Part shown: piece after piece, positions 46,801 to 57,167 of the stretch
How the letters are laid out: every line of letters starts with the position of its first letter
Position numbering within the stretch: the stretch's first letter is position 1
NCBI GenBank assembly: GCA_029582155.1
Contig: CM055895.1
Span: 53,039,250-53,103,249 of the forward strand
Length of the DNA stretch: 64,000 bases
Reading direction: 5' to 3'
Origin: Panopea generosa
Lineage: Eukaryota > Mollusca > Bivalvia > Adapedonta > Hiatellidae
The notes under the pieces: model-generated
Database searches by the model: none
What the model was told of the DNA's origin: nothing
What the model saw: only the letters and a program-made list of their open reading frames with translations
Made by a program: the position numbers and the translations under genes

Positions 46801-48085
46801 CAGCCACAGCTTAGAATTTATCTTAACCCTTTCCCAATTATTAGTAATGCAGAGGATCTACCCTAAATCATATCATAATTACTAATGAATAACCACAATA
46901 TAAAATTAACCAAAACTATGTCTAAAATTTATTCTAAAGAATCAAAGTGTCGAGAAGGCACTTACAGCAATGAAACCGCCCTTAATACTGTCAGAAATAG
47001 TTGAAACCATGTGAACTGTATACAAAACCATGTGAAAAAAATGTGTAATTAATCATGATGTCCAAAATCATTATTTTTAATGAATCATTATTTTGTGCAT
47101 CACGCGAAAACTGAACAACGCCTTGATTCGGGTGTGTAAAATGCACTTACCTGCGACCTTTGAGGTGAAATTCCTGAAGTATGATGAGAGTAGGCGAGAA
47201 ATTGGAATCAGTACAGTAAGTACTTGAGTACCACCTTAAACTTTCAAATATTCAGTTACACTTTTAAATGTAAGAATAGTGAATGAATCTTGGACCCTGT
47301 CCAACATCTGATGCATCTTGGAAAGTTCTTAGACACCACAAAGATTGTAATGGATCTCGTAAAACACAAGTTTGTGGCAGGAAATAATACAACTGGACAG
47401 AGAAGCAGCAGTCGTCCTCCCTGTTTACTTCTCTTTACCCCCATCAACTTCTATTCTAGACACTTGATTTTCAGCCAAATACTTCACCAGACAAAATTTG
47501 ATATTTACAAACTCATTAATTGGATTGTAGTTTTCTGGTGTGATATGCGGGGACTGTAAAGTGCTGCATTTTTGGCCTATCAGGGTGTTGCTTCTTCAAT
47601 CAATATGATTTTCTCAGAAATAAAAGTTTGTCTGCCAAATCACTGTGAATTTAATGGCCTATCTATGCCCTATCTGCATAAAATGGTGGCTAGGGGAAGT
47701 TAAGTTAAGCAGGAAACCAGTCTAAGTGAGTACCAGTCAGAGATTCAAAAATTTTGTCCAAGTACCACAGCACTGGCAGTTGATTGTATCTTGTCCCGCA
47801 GGTTGCTGCAGTGTATGGACATGTGATCTGATAAGGCAAGTTCAACAGCATAGTAGCATTGTCCTCAACATATTGGCATTTTGCCATTATTGTGCTGGCA
47901 TATGTATCAGAATTGTATATCTTTGCAACACATGCGGTCATCTGAGGTTACTCACATAGTCATCTTGGGTATGCATGAAATCATTGATGATGAAATATCA
48001 GCCTAACGCACAAATAATTCTTCAGGCTCCCCCAACACATGGTTATATTCATCTTTGACAACCATCTATATAACACACATTTTGT
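46801..48085. other. Repeat-poor block, minus-strand splice-donor-like motif
   Basis: No gene called. On the minus strand CTCATCATACTTCAG, a 23-base stretch, and then GGTCGCAG|GTAAGTGC lie around 47145-47192. They look like an acceptor and a consensus donor around a tiny or longer exon. The block 47705-47959 is open on both strands with non-repetitive peptides. Neither is enough for a gene. Confidence 0.35.
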
Positions 48086-48088
48086 CTT

Positions 48089-48108
48089 GCTATATATATA
48101 TATATATA
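48089..48108. repeat. (TA)n microsatellite
   Basis: About nine perfect TA units, at the left edge of the 75-bp array. Confidence 0.9.
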
Positions 48109-48109
48109 C

Positions 48110-49515
48110 TTATTTGTCATTTTTCTGCTGCCTTTGAGAACATATGTGTTGGCATTATGTCATCTTGCTATATATAGAGACTTATTTGACATTTTGCTGC
48201 TGCCTTTGAGAAAATACCAGTTTTGGCATTATGTCATCTTGCTTTATGTATACTTACTTGACATTTTGCTGCTGCCTTTGAGAAAATATCAGTCTTGGCA
48301 TAATGTCATTGTTCTCTATATATAGACTTTACTTGACATTTTGCAGCTGCCTTTAAGAAAATACCAGTTTTGGCATAATGTCATTGTTCTCTATATATAG
48401 ACTTTACTTGACATTTTGCTGCTGCCTTTGAGAAAATACCAGTTTTGGCATAATGTCATTGTTCTCTATATATAGACTTTATTTGACATTTTGCTGCTGT
48501 CTTTGAGAAAATATCGGTTTTGGCATATTGTCATCTTGCTATATGTATACTTACTTGACATTTTGCTGCTGCCTTTGAGAAAATACCAGTTTTGGCATAA
48601 TATCATTGTGCTATCTACAGACTTTACTTGACATTTTGCTGCTGCCTTTGAGAACATACCAGTTTTGGAATAGTGTCATTGTGCTATATATAGACTTTAT
48701 TTGACATGTTGCTGCTGTCTTTGAGAAAATGTCAGTCTTGGCAAAATGTCATCTTGGTATACATACCGAATATCAGTCTTGGCATTATGTCATTGTTCTC
48801 TATATATAGACTTTACTTGACATTTTGCTGCTGCCTTTGAGAAAATACCAGCTTTGGCATAATGTCATTGTTCTCTATATATAGACTTTTCTTGACATTT
48901 TGCTGCTGCCTTTGAGAAAATGTCAGTCTTGGCAAAATGTCATCTTGGTATACATACCAAATACCAGTTTGGGCATAATGTCATTGTTCTCTATATATAG
49001 ACTTTACTTGACATTTTGCTGCTGCCTTTGAGAAAATACCAGTTTTGACATAATGTCATTGTTCTCTATATATAGACTTTACTTGACATTTTGCTGCTGC
49101 CTTTGAGAAAATATTAGTTTTGGCATAATGTCATTGTTCTCTATATATAGGCTTTACTTGACATTTTGCTGCTGCCTTCGAGAAAATACCAGTTTTGGCA
49201 TAATGTCATCATTCTATATATAGACTTTATTTGACATTTTGCTGCTGTCTTTGAGAAAATATCGGTTTTGGCATATTGTCATCTTGCTATATATAGACTA
49301 TACATGACATTTTGCTGCTGTCTTTGAGAAAATACCAGTCTTGGCATAGTGTCATCTTGCTATATGTATACTTACTTGACATTTTGCTGCTGTCTTTGAG
49401 AAAATAGCAGTTTTGGCATAATGTCATTGTACTATATATAGACTTTATTTGACATTTTGCTGCTGTCTTTGAGAAAATGTCAGTCTTGGCAAAATGTCAT
49501 CTTGGTATACAAACA
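48110..49515. repeat. Minisatellite, about 75-bp unit, about 19 copies
   Basis: The unit contains GACATTTTGCTGCTGCCTTT, GAGAAAATACCAGTTTTGGC and ATAATGTCATTGTTCTCTAT. Several units carry an alternative middle (CATCTTGGTATACATACC, 48747, 48940, 49498) in which the long part is missing, giving a mixed 75/53-bp pattern. Confidence 0.94.
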
Positions 49516-50625
49516 ATGTACCATTATTTGAATGCTATATGGTATTGAGAAAATACTAAGGGTCCTTGTGTTCATACCATTATTTGATATCATTACATTA
49601 TATGTGGTCACTTGAGCTGACAAATTACCCTCTGCCTCTTGTTCCCCCCCCCCCATTTTTTAAAAAAGAAAAAGTGTTATACATTAAATGACATACTCTG
49701 TCCTAGTTTAACTTTATTACTGTCCACCCTCTCAACAACCCCCACCCACCCCAATTTATTTTGTATTTTTTAAGAAAAAATGTTTAATATTGTATTAAAT
49801 ACAATTCTGTGACCAGTGAAGTTTGTTGAGTTAACACCGTTCTCCATGTTAAGGATGGCCTGGTATTCACACATACACTGTTTTAGGGCTATCATGCATG
49901 TTGGTCTATTATTTCTCCTCTTCAATGTAGCTACTAATTACTACAATAAATCATGGCGAAAATCATTTGCTGTTATACTTTTTATAAATGAGCTAGCAAC
50001 AGTGTGTCACTTTCCATTCAGTGGGGTCACTTGTTTTTTTTTCCAAATGGTCGACTAATGTATTCATACTCGGTCACATCACACAGTTCCTGTGTGCCAG
50101 ATCATATCTTTTTGTGCGAGGAACAAAAACAAAAAACATTATCTCTCCTGTTATCTGTTTTTCCTCCTAAAATATAATAAAAAAGATCTATTCCTGGTTG
50201 GAAATGGATCCTACACAGTTGCTTGGATCCCCAATAATCCATTATCTAACAAGGGTTCAAAAGAGAAACAGAGAACGGAATTCTGGTTGATTACAACTGC
50301 TCATAGAAGAAAAAATAGCGGATAATAAATAACAGGCTGGCTATTATTACTATAATAAAGTTAAATGGAGGAATAGTTTGTGGCCAGGAGTTCAAGTGTA
50401 GGCACACCACCTACAGGATGTAGATGGGTATATGGTTCATTACCTTACACTCTGGTCTGATTTATGACCACAGCTCCTAGTGGGGGTTCTGGCGGTGACT
50501 GGGGCCAGACCAAATGCATTACAAGTTCACTTCTGTAAATTTTGTTTGTATTTTTCTCCTAAAATTTTGAGTTAAAGGTCATACTTAAGATATAATTATT
50601 CACTTAGCCTTTATTGCAGTTAGTT
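49516..50625. other. Unassigned DNA with a C-tract
   Basis: No gene recognised. A C run of about 11 lies near 49647, with related C/A-rich DNA at 49735. The short frames at 49816-50325 have no support. Confidence 0.4.
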
Positions 50626-50627
50626 GT

Positions 50628-50915
50628 TGTATGGTGTTTAGCGTCGCTTTCAACAATTTTTCAGTCATATCGCGACGGTGTCTACTTGAGACAGTATTCT
50701 GAGCGCTGTCACACTGGAGTATCATGCTGCAGACACATGTTATGATACCCCACCCAGTCACATTATACTGACACCAGGCCGACCAGACCTAGAACTTTCC
50801 TCTAAATGCTGAGTGTCAAGCGAGGAAGCTTCTAGTACAATTTTTAAGTCTTTGGGATCGAACCCACGACCTTCCGCATGCGAGGCGGACGTTCTACCAC
50901 TACACCACGCTGCGT
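50628..50915 (-). mobile_element. SINE family A, full-length copy
   Basis: Minus strand: GTGGTGTAGTGGTAGAACG (A box GTAGTGGTAG), GTCGTGGGTTCGATCCC (B box), CTCAGCATTTAGAGGAAAG, GTATAATGTGACTGGGTGGG, GTATCATAACATGTGTCTGC, GACAGCGCTCAGAATACTG and the tail ATTGTTGAAAGCGACGCTAA. It is the clearest copy of the family in the window. Confidence 0.9.
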
Positions 50916-50919
50916 TCTA

Positions 50920-51290
50920 TTGCATTTAGACAAAAAATATTTCTCTTTAAAAATTGTAGTACCTTTTATGACATCAAATGACTGATATGACTTCAACTTG
51001 ATTTACTTTTGATCCATTATATTGGTCACATATCCCTGCAATTGGATGATCTTAGAAAGAGTCCAAATGAAAATATGAAATTGTCAAGCAGTGAGCGAGT
51101 GATTCTTATTAGATTTGGAATTCCATTTGGATTTCACAACTCCGATCAAAATTTCTTTTTTTATCACATACTGGCCGATTTAAAATTTCAAATCATCCAT
51201 ATTTTAGATATGAAAGATATTCAGATGCTTTTTATTCATTTTAAACATAATTTGATTTTTCATAGTGATATGTTGCCATTAAAAAAAATC
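50920..51290. mobile_element. TTAA-type MITE, family M, degenerate (copy M3)
   Basis: ATCTTAGAAAGAGTCCAAAT then GAAATTGTCAAGCAGT is the reverse of the M1/M2 interior (ACTGCTTGA... GGACTCTTTCTAAGAT). The right edge GATATGTTGCCATTAAA is a decayed GATATACTCCCTTTAA terminus. The left terminus, next to the SINE A head, is not clear. Confidence 0.6.
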
Positions 51291-51387
51291 TGACGGATGT
51301 TCAGAAAGCTCTCCAACTCGCCCAGGATTGAATTGGTAATGTGTAACCGCCAAAATGACATCATCAAAGAGAGGTTGCAATGATATA

Positions 51388-51565
51388 TACAGTAAAACCT
51401 GTCTTAAGCAGCCATTCAAGGGAAGAAGCTATGTGATCTTTTAAGATAGGTTGTTGTGTAAAGGTTAATTTGCTCTGAAAGCATATAAATAGGATGTAAC
51501 AAATGTGACTGCTTGAGACAAGTGGCTGCTTAATAGAGGTGACCACTTAAACAGGTTTGACTATA
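51388..51565. mobile_element. mariner-like MITE with TA duplication
   Basis: TA at 51388-51389 and 51564-51565 flank an element beginning CAGTAAAACCTGTCTTAAGC and ending CTTAAACAGGTTTGACTA, whose reverse complement is TAGTCAAACCTGTTTAAG. AGTCAAACCTG-type termini with TA duplications are characteristic of Tc1/mariner-derived MITEs in many animals. Length 174 bp; no transposase. Confidence 0.75.
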
Positions 51566-51658
51566 TGTCCTTTTTCTGCAGTTTATTTTCATGCTTTAGA
51601 TTTATGTTTTAAGCTTGACAAGACATTATCAAGAATACTGTTAATGATCTAGCCACCA

Positions 51659-51823
51659 TAAGGCCATAATAAATTAATTGCTAGATTATCATCTCCGCCC
51701 GCACCATAATTTTCATGCCACCAAAATCATTTTTTGTTTCATAAAAAAATTAAAACAAAATCCTCCCACCGCCTATCCTCCACCTTTTTAAGAAAATCTA
51801 GCAATTGATTTATAATGGTCTAA
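51659..51823. mobile_element. PIF/Harbinger-like MITE, family N (copy N2, intact ends)
   Basis: TAA at 51659-51661 and 51821-51823 flank GGCCATAATAAATTAATTGC ... and an end whose reverse complement is GACCATTATAAATCAATTGC. Inverted ends of about 28 bp, GG/GA start and a TWA duplication fit PIF/Harbinger. The interior is C-rich then A-rich. Confidence 0.82.
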
Positions 51824-52362
51824 TCACAAGAGAAAATATTTTCCTTATTATCTCCCTTGTGTTTGTTCATGATTGTATTAAATTGCCTTTGGATTATCAT
51901 TATGAGGGGACATAACTCTTCTTAGTAGTGTCGCTTGACTCCACTTGTATAGGAAGTAATGTGTTGGTGTGTCAATGCTAATGGATGATGTGGTTAGCCA
52001 CAAAACCGCAAGACTTTGACAGTAACATTGTTGGATATAGGATATCCTGAAGTCTGTTTTAATTGGTCATGTTTATGCTGTCAAACCACTTTCTGACAGT
52101 TACGCCCCAACCCGCTCACTGTGTAATAGAGTATCAAATACACAGAACATTCCCAGCTCTATGTATTCTGGCTCCCTTAGATGTTGATCTACTTTCTGGA
52201 GCAATTTCATTGGTTGAGGAAGTAGCTCAGCGTCTACCAATGGTTGTGACATTCAAGAAGATGATTAATAATGGGGATGGGGGCAAGGAGGACATTGGTA
52301 TAGACTAGTTACACTAGCAGTGTAGTTATAAGCAATGAACCATATTTGTTGAACATTCATTC
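51824..52362. other. Unassigned DNA including a non-repetitive 81-residue open frame
   Basis: The plus frame at 52063-52308 reads like ordinary protein in composition (for example GAISLVEEVAQRLPMVVTFK), but I recognise no domain. Upstream, CTTTCTGACAG at about 52088-52098 could be a weak acceptor. It is not called as a gene for lack of a convincing donor, homology or neighbours. Confidence 0.25.
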
Positions 52363-52560
52363 ATGGTTGGTCTTCCGGGATCCCGGGAGAGAGTGGTACT
52401 GGTGTTCAAGTACTGGTTGGCCTTCCAGGATCCCAGGAGAGAGTGGTACTGGTGCTCAAGTACTGGTTGGCCTTCCAGGATCCCAGGAGAGAGTGGAACT
52501 GGTGCTCAAGTACTGGTTGGCCTTCCAGGATCCCAGGAGAGAGCGGTACTGGTTACGTTA
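52363..52560. repeat. Minisatellite, 50-bp unit, 4 copies, derived from a SINE C tail
   Basis: Units contain TACTGGTTGGCCTTCCAGGA, TCCCAGGAGAGAGTGG and ACTGGTGCTCAAG. The unit matches the family C tail (TATTGGTTAACCTTCCACGA, TCACAGGAAAGAGTGG at about 56068-56102), and the last copy runs straight into the remaining tail (GTTAACAGACCATTTGTT). Confidence 0.88.
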
Positions 52561-52805
52561 ACAGACCATTTGTTGGGCTATTATAAATTAATTGCTAGAT
52601 TATCATCCAATTTTTTTCTTAAAAACAGGGAGGGCGGGAGGATTTTATTTTTTATTTTCATTTTTAAAATTTTTGATGTTTTTTATGAAAATAAAAAGGG
52701 TTGGGGCAGCATGAAATTTAGGGGGCTGGCGGGGATGATATTTTAGCAATTAATTTATTATGGCCTTAGCCCTTAATGGAATGAAAATGCTGCTAAATAT
52801 TCAAT
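52554..52805 (+). mobile_element. SINE family C, 3' tail split by MITE N3
   Basis: GTTAACAGACCATTTGTT (52557-52574) and GCCCTTAATGGAATGAAAAT then GCTGCTAAATATTCAATCAA (from 52769) together match the continuous family C tail read from 26875-26960 (GTCTGTTAGCCCTTGATGG, CTAAATATTCAATCAATC). Confidence 0.8.
52573..52768. mobile_element. PIF/Harbinger-like MITE, family N (copy N3, inside a SINE)
   Basis: TTG (52573-52575, altered TTA) and TTA (52766-52768) flank GGCTATTATAAATTAATTGC ... GCAATTAATTTATTATGGCC. The interior (GGGAGGGCGGGAGGATTTT, GGGGCTGGCGGGGATGAT) is the reverse of N2. Length 190 bp. Confidence 0.85.
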
Positions 52806-53862
52806 CAATCATTCACCTTAAGAATGTAGTTTTTCATCGTCTTGATGGCAGTCTGAAGAAATATAAGAAATGTTTTGGAAATATCTGTGGCTTACAACGA
52901 AAGCTTGTACATGGTGCTGTTATCATCGCTTGCACGGTCTTGTAGTGCAGGAGTTTGAAAGGTTTATTATTATCCTTATGTGTTCAGATGCCGACATTAA
53001 CGATGCTTGCAGTGTTGGCACTATTTCAGGTATCATGATCAAACTTTGCATGTGTAGAATATATACTCGAGGGATCGGGAACTGGCATGCGGAGAAAGTG
53101 TTCGCCAGACCATCTTTTTCGCTTATTGTAACAAATGGGAAAGGAATGCGCAAATAAATAAATAATCATTAATGCAGACATTTTTGTCTGTAATGGTTCA
53201 AGATTGTGCATATTACAAAACTTTTATGTTTCCAATAAAATTTAGGTGACTTGGTAATTGGGAATTGTTTCACTTTTATGATTGAAGTTTGAGAAGATTC
53301 TTAATAACGTCTTTTATTTTGTCGCGGGTGAGATACTCCATTGCTAATACCCCTGTGCCGTAACTGATTAACTGATTGTCTGTTGAAAGCAATAAGTAAT
53401 AAATTATTGCAGATTTTATTCTGAAATTTTCAGGAACTGTGAGTAATATTAAAACTATGTTGCATGACAAATTTCAAATTTTTCAATCCATGAATTTATT
53501 TTAGATTTGAAAATTACTCTCCCAGATCTGAATGTGTTTTAAATAATAAGGGAAAACACTCCCACCGCCATTACCTCCCTTTTATACCCAGGTTGGGTCT
53601 TTAATAAGTGGGTATAAGATTTCCAGCAATTTTCCAATATGTGGGGAGGGGAAGTGCAGGTGTAATGATTTCAGAAAAGGCATAATCTAGTATTGCAAGA
53701 GGCAGATTGGGGTATACTATATATTCCGCTGTTTCAAGGGTAGCAGGGGAAGTGTGTGCCAACTGCAGCATTATATTTTCACTCGATTTATTTATCTCCT
53801 TGTTGAAATTTCTTCCCTTTGGTGAGCCGCTTTTAAAATATAGAATGTGCGTTAGGGTTTAT
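52806..53862. other. Unassigned DNA
   Basis: No gene recognised. Overlapping frames on both strands at 52870-53211 are short and unassigned. A C-rich/G-rich pair at 53563-53660 is weakly inverted and may be a decayed MITE. Confidence 0.4.
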
Positions 53863-54292
53863 CGGCCCAGTGTCTGTGTAATGGGGGCATGATGGAGGTA
53901 TCTTACAATGTGTCTGTGGTATGACACTCCACTGAGGCAGTGCTTAAAATTGTTTGTTTGTTTGAATATTTAACATCATTTTTATGCCATCGAGGGCTAA
54001 CAGATATTCTGTTAACCTTACTGCTCTTCCTGGAATCCTGGAACGCTAACCAGTACTTAAGCACACCTATCTCCGCAAGCAACTGATAACTTCCTACTTG
54101 CATCAGCACAGAGAGAAAAATGATAATAAGGTGCAATGTCATATTTTAATCATCACAGACTGGTAAGGGGAGGATTCACGTCCCCTGTATTAATAGTCAG
54201 ACGTGCTACAAACTGAGCAACCATGGGCCTGGCTGCTTAAGTTATGGCTTGAGTTCATGCTGTCCTGATATGAGAGAGCATTGCTAAAATCA
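53863..54292 (+). mobile_element. SINE family A body interrupted by a SINE C copy
   Basis: 53863-53943 (CGGCCCAGTGTCTGTGTAAT, GACACTCCACTGAGGCAG, CTTAAAAT) is the family A body. After the inserted SINE C, 54255-54292 (TGCTGTCCTGATATGAGAGA, GCATTGCTAAAATCACC) looks like the decayed family A tail (CACTGTCGTGATATAACTGA, ATTGTTGAAAGCGACG). Confidence 0.55.
53945..54235 (-). mobile_element. SINE family C, full-length copy nested in SINE A
   Basis: Minus strand: CATGGTTGCTCAGTTTGTAG (A box), GTGAATCCTCCCC (altered B box), then the body, with tail GTTAGCCCTCGATGGCAT and TTAAATATTCAAACAAACAA at 53945-53995. Confidence 0.78.
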
Positions 54293-54295
54293 CCA

Positions 54296-54500
54296 TACAA
54301 TGTGTTGGTGTAATGTGACACAATGTGTTGGTGTATTGTGACACAATGTGTTGGTGTAACGTGACACAATGTGTTGGTGTTATGTGACACAATGTGTTGG
54401 TGTAATGTGACACAATGTGTTGTGTGTAATGTGACACAATGTGTTGGTGTAATGTGACACAATTTGTTGGTGTAACGTGACACAATGTGTTGGTACAATG
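54296..54500. repeat. Minisatellite, 23-bp unit, about 9 copies, SINE A-like unit
   Basis: The unit is GTGTTGGTGTAATGTGACAC plus AAT. The last unit runs into TGGTACAATGTGACTGGGTA then GGATACC, which matches the family A body (GTATAATGTGACTGGGTGGG, GTATCATACC). The unit therefore appears to be an amplified piece of SINE A. Confidence 0.9.
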
Positions 54501-54523
54501 TGACTGGGTAGGATACCATTTAA

Positions 54524-54858
54524 TTAAGGGAGTATATCAAGTTTTTTTAAAAATTGTAAAATTGGCTAAAAGTACTTTTTAACAATATATCGGGGCCCTG
54601 TGATGCATACTCATCAACCATGAATTGCCAAAAGGATATTTATTTAAACATGCCAAAATAACATATATTGAAATGGGGTTTCCTAATGTGGGCTTCATGC
54701 CTATGTTAGACTCGATCCGATTGAAAAATCGATTTTGTCATGTTTTGGTGGATTTGACATACCAAACCATTCAGACTTTATTTATTAATGATCATAAGAT
54801 GCTTTTAATCCATTTTAAAAATTATTTATAGCGTTATTTTCTGATATACTCCATTTAA
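54524..54858. mobile_element. TTAA-flanked MITE, family M (copy M4, internally deleted)
   Basis: TTAA at 54524-54527 and 54855-54858 flank GGGAGTATATCAAG ... CTGATATACTCCAT (327 bp). The interior shares TTGCCAAAAGGATATTTATT, AAACATGCCAAAATAACA and CCAAACCATTCAGAC with M2 but lacks its central part. Confidence 0.78.
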
Positions 54859-54859
54859 A

Positions 54860-55894
54860 CACTGTTGCAAGAGGACACGGTTCAGATACAAGGAAGTTTG
54901 TAAGAAAATATTACGATGTGTTTGTATAATGTGACTTGGTTACGTTGGAGGTCTTTCCTGCATCTTTTACAAAATCCGACACCACTAAACCCAAATTCCT
55001 ATATTATTTAAGAAAGGAACACAATGTTGTTTTGCACATCAACCTATTATTTAGTTATAAGGAGCACTAACAACCTGGCATAAAGACTTTCTTGTTGACC
55101 TGTAATTATAGGTAAACATTTTCAGCCTGGTTTTAAAGCATACCGCATTTAGAATAAAAAATCATGATTATAGAAAAGTCTAGGTACCAGCTTCTACCTG
55201 TTAATAAGGAATATTTTAATAGTCCAGACACTCTCGCTGTTGTTTTTGTACTTTCCATCTGTCTGCCCGTCCGTCTGTTCATTTGCTATTATCAGAGCTA
55301 CAATATGCTGATACATCCTATTATGTAAACTGCTAAATGTACAATGTATATTACAAATCTGGGATGTACACACAACAAAGTACATGCGATCACGATAAAG
55401 CATGGTTCTCTGGAGCCAAAGAGCCAGACCGTGATATAAACGGAACAGCGGATGTGGATAATCTCACATGTCTAGTGAAACATATCCTCTTTAGTGCATT
55501 ATGCAAATGTATTTCTGTTTCTTTCAAAATCTGGTTAAAAATATAATATATTTTAAATTTGGGAGCCATTGAAAAAATGTGTAATATCCAATTTCACGTT
55601 ATGTCAGTCTGTGCTTTATTGGAACCACAGTATATTGGCAAAATGCCCAATTTTTTACAAAAAATGGACTCGGAAGATGTTCGTAGACATTGTCCTGAGA
55701 GGCATAACTGTGGGAGGGATGTATACTAAATTGCAAAAAAATCCAAATAAACATATTTGTAAGGGTCATTAAACAATACCAAATCCATGAAGGGAATCAT
55801 TATAGATTGATTATTTACTGCAGGACAAGATACTGTTAATTAGCAAGTGTTTCCATTCCCAATGTCTGTTCCTGCGACAAGTGTTGTTTCCACA
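54860..55894. other. Repeat-poor block
   Basis: No gene recognised. The plus frames at 55337-55546 and 55569-55772 are non-repetitive but carry no recognisable domain or good splice context. Confidence 0.35.
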
Positions 55895-56155
55895 TGAAGT
55901 GCACTGATTAAGCTTAAATCATTCCATCGATCGTGAGTTCAAATCCCTGCCCGACCACAGTCTCCATATGATTGATATAAGACATAATGTTGCATTGTCA
56001 TTCTTACCTCACCGTTGAACAAGTGGGAAAGTGCTCAGTTTTTTCTTGCTGAGATATGTTTGAGTATTGGTTAACCTTCCACGATCACAGGAAAGAGTGG
56101 TAAGGTTAGCACTCTATAGCATAAAAATAATGCTGAATATTCAAACAAATTGAAA
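55895..56155 (+). mobile_element. SINE family C, copy with eroded A box
   Basis: GATCGTGAGTTCAAATCCCT (B box), GATATAAGACATAATGTTGC, CTCACCGTTGAACAAGTGGG, TATTGGTTAACCTTCCACGA, TCACAGGAAAGAGTGGTAAG and a tail AATGCTGAATATTCAAACAA. It supplies the reference tail for the 50-bp array at 52363. Confidence 0.78.
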
Positions 56156-57010
56156 AATGGAAAATCCCCCATCCTTTCAACCCACACACACGCACACAAT
56201 TTCTTAACTTTCCTATTATTGTCAATGATATGCAACACGAATTCTTCGCCAGCTTGTATTTACTCAAGTTACGGGACTTTCTCTTGTTCTTATACAACCT
56301 ATTGATCCGCTACTCTCTCTCTGTGAAAAATTGCTGACTCCGCATTTTCAGAGTTTTTGGGTTAATTGACTAAATATTCAAAGTTGAGCTAAAACCACTC
56401 ATAAATGCAATATTCTGATATTTGGCAATTTTTTGTAAAAATTCAATAACTGCCAACTCAGCTCTTTTTGCCACGCGCAGATGATTTGGGAATTGCCATT
56501 CTTTTGCATATGAATTCATAAAGTGGATTGAGTTTATGGAGATATCTTGTATCGCTGATCATAGGTTTGGGACTTGAGGAATAAAACGGGACTATGCAAA
56601 TGGTCTCCTGCACATCATTGTTTCATTACTCTATCGATCCGAGATCAGCAAAAAAAAAAGACAGTTGTCTTTTCTTTCTTTGCCTAAGAACTCACTATGT
56701 ATTATAAATTCAGGAGTAACTATGGAGACAATATTTCAGTCTTCAACATCACCGTCGGTATTGGGGCGTGTGCACAGTTCCAAATTGAATTAACATATCT
56801 ATAATGTATGTAAAGTCTAATGCTATGTTTCAGTTGTTCGTGCTGGTTACCACACCAACCGCCTTGATATTCATTGCAATATCTAAATATAGCTGCCATT
56901 TTCTTCTAAAAATAGACTTTTTATTGCACAACTATGAACATTTATTTTTCATTCGAAAGTTTTAACAATTTTTTCAATTTTTATTTTAATTTTTTTTTAA
57001 CATTTTCTAG
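56156..57010. other. Repeat-poor block
   Basis: No gene recognised; includes C/A-rich and TC-rich short tracts (56165-56195, 56312-56322). Confidence 0.4.
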
Positions 57011-57167
57011 ATCTGGATCATGTTGCACTTTGCAGACCATTGATGCAGACGGCAACTTATTTATTTCTTGGTTACAATACCGCACTAGACGTCTAAACTT
57101 GAAGTTTGCCATTTCCCCGGCAATTGCCCCAGCAATTACCCATTTTACCCCCTTGTCTGTTCTTTGA
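57011..57167 (+). other. Candidate coding stretch after a polypyrimidine acceptor
   Basis: A long T-rich tract ending ACATTTTCTAG (AG 57009-57010) precedes an open frame to TGA at 57165-57167 with a non-repetitive peptide (for example TLQTIDADGNLFISWLQYRT). The minus strand is also open across the same bases. I recognise no family and no donor, so this is a weak candidate only. Confidence 0.18.

Noticed and set aside
48089..48108. TATA box or promoter
   Set aside because: It is a (TA)n microsatellite at the edge of a minisatellite; no initiator or exon follows.
55337..55772. Two plus-strand frames as exons
   Set aside because: Composition is ordinary, but I see no good acceptor or donor at their edges and no recognisable domain.
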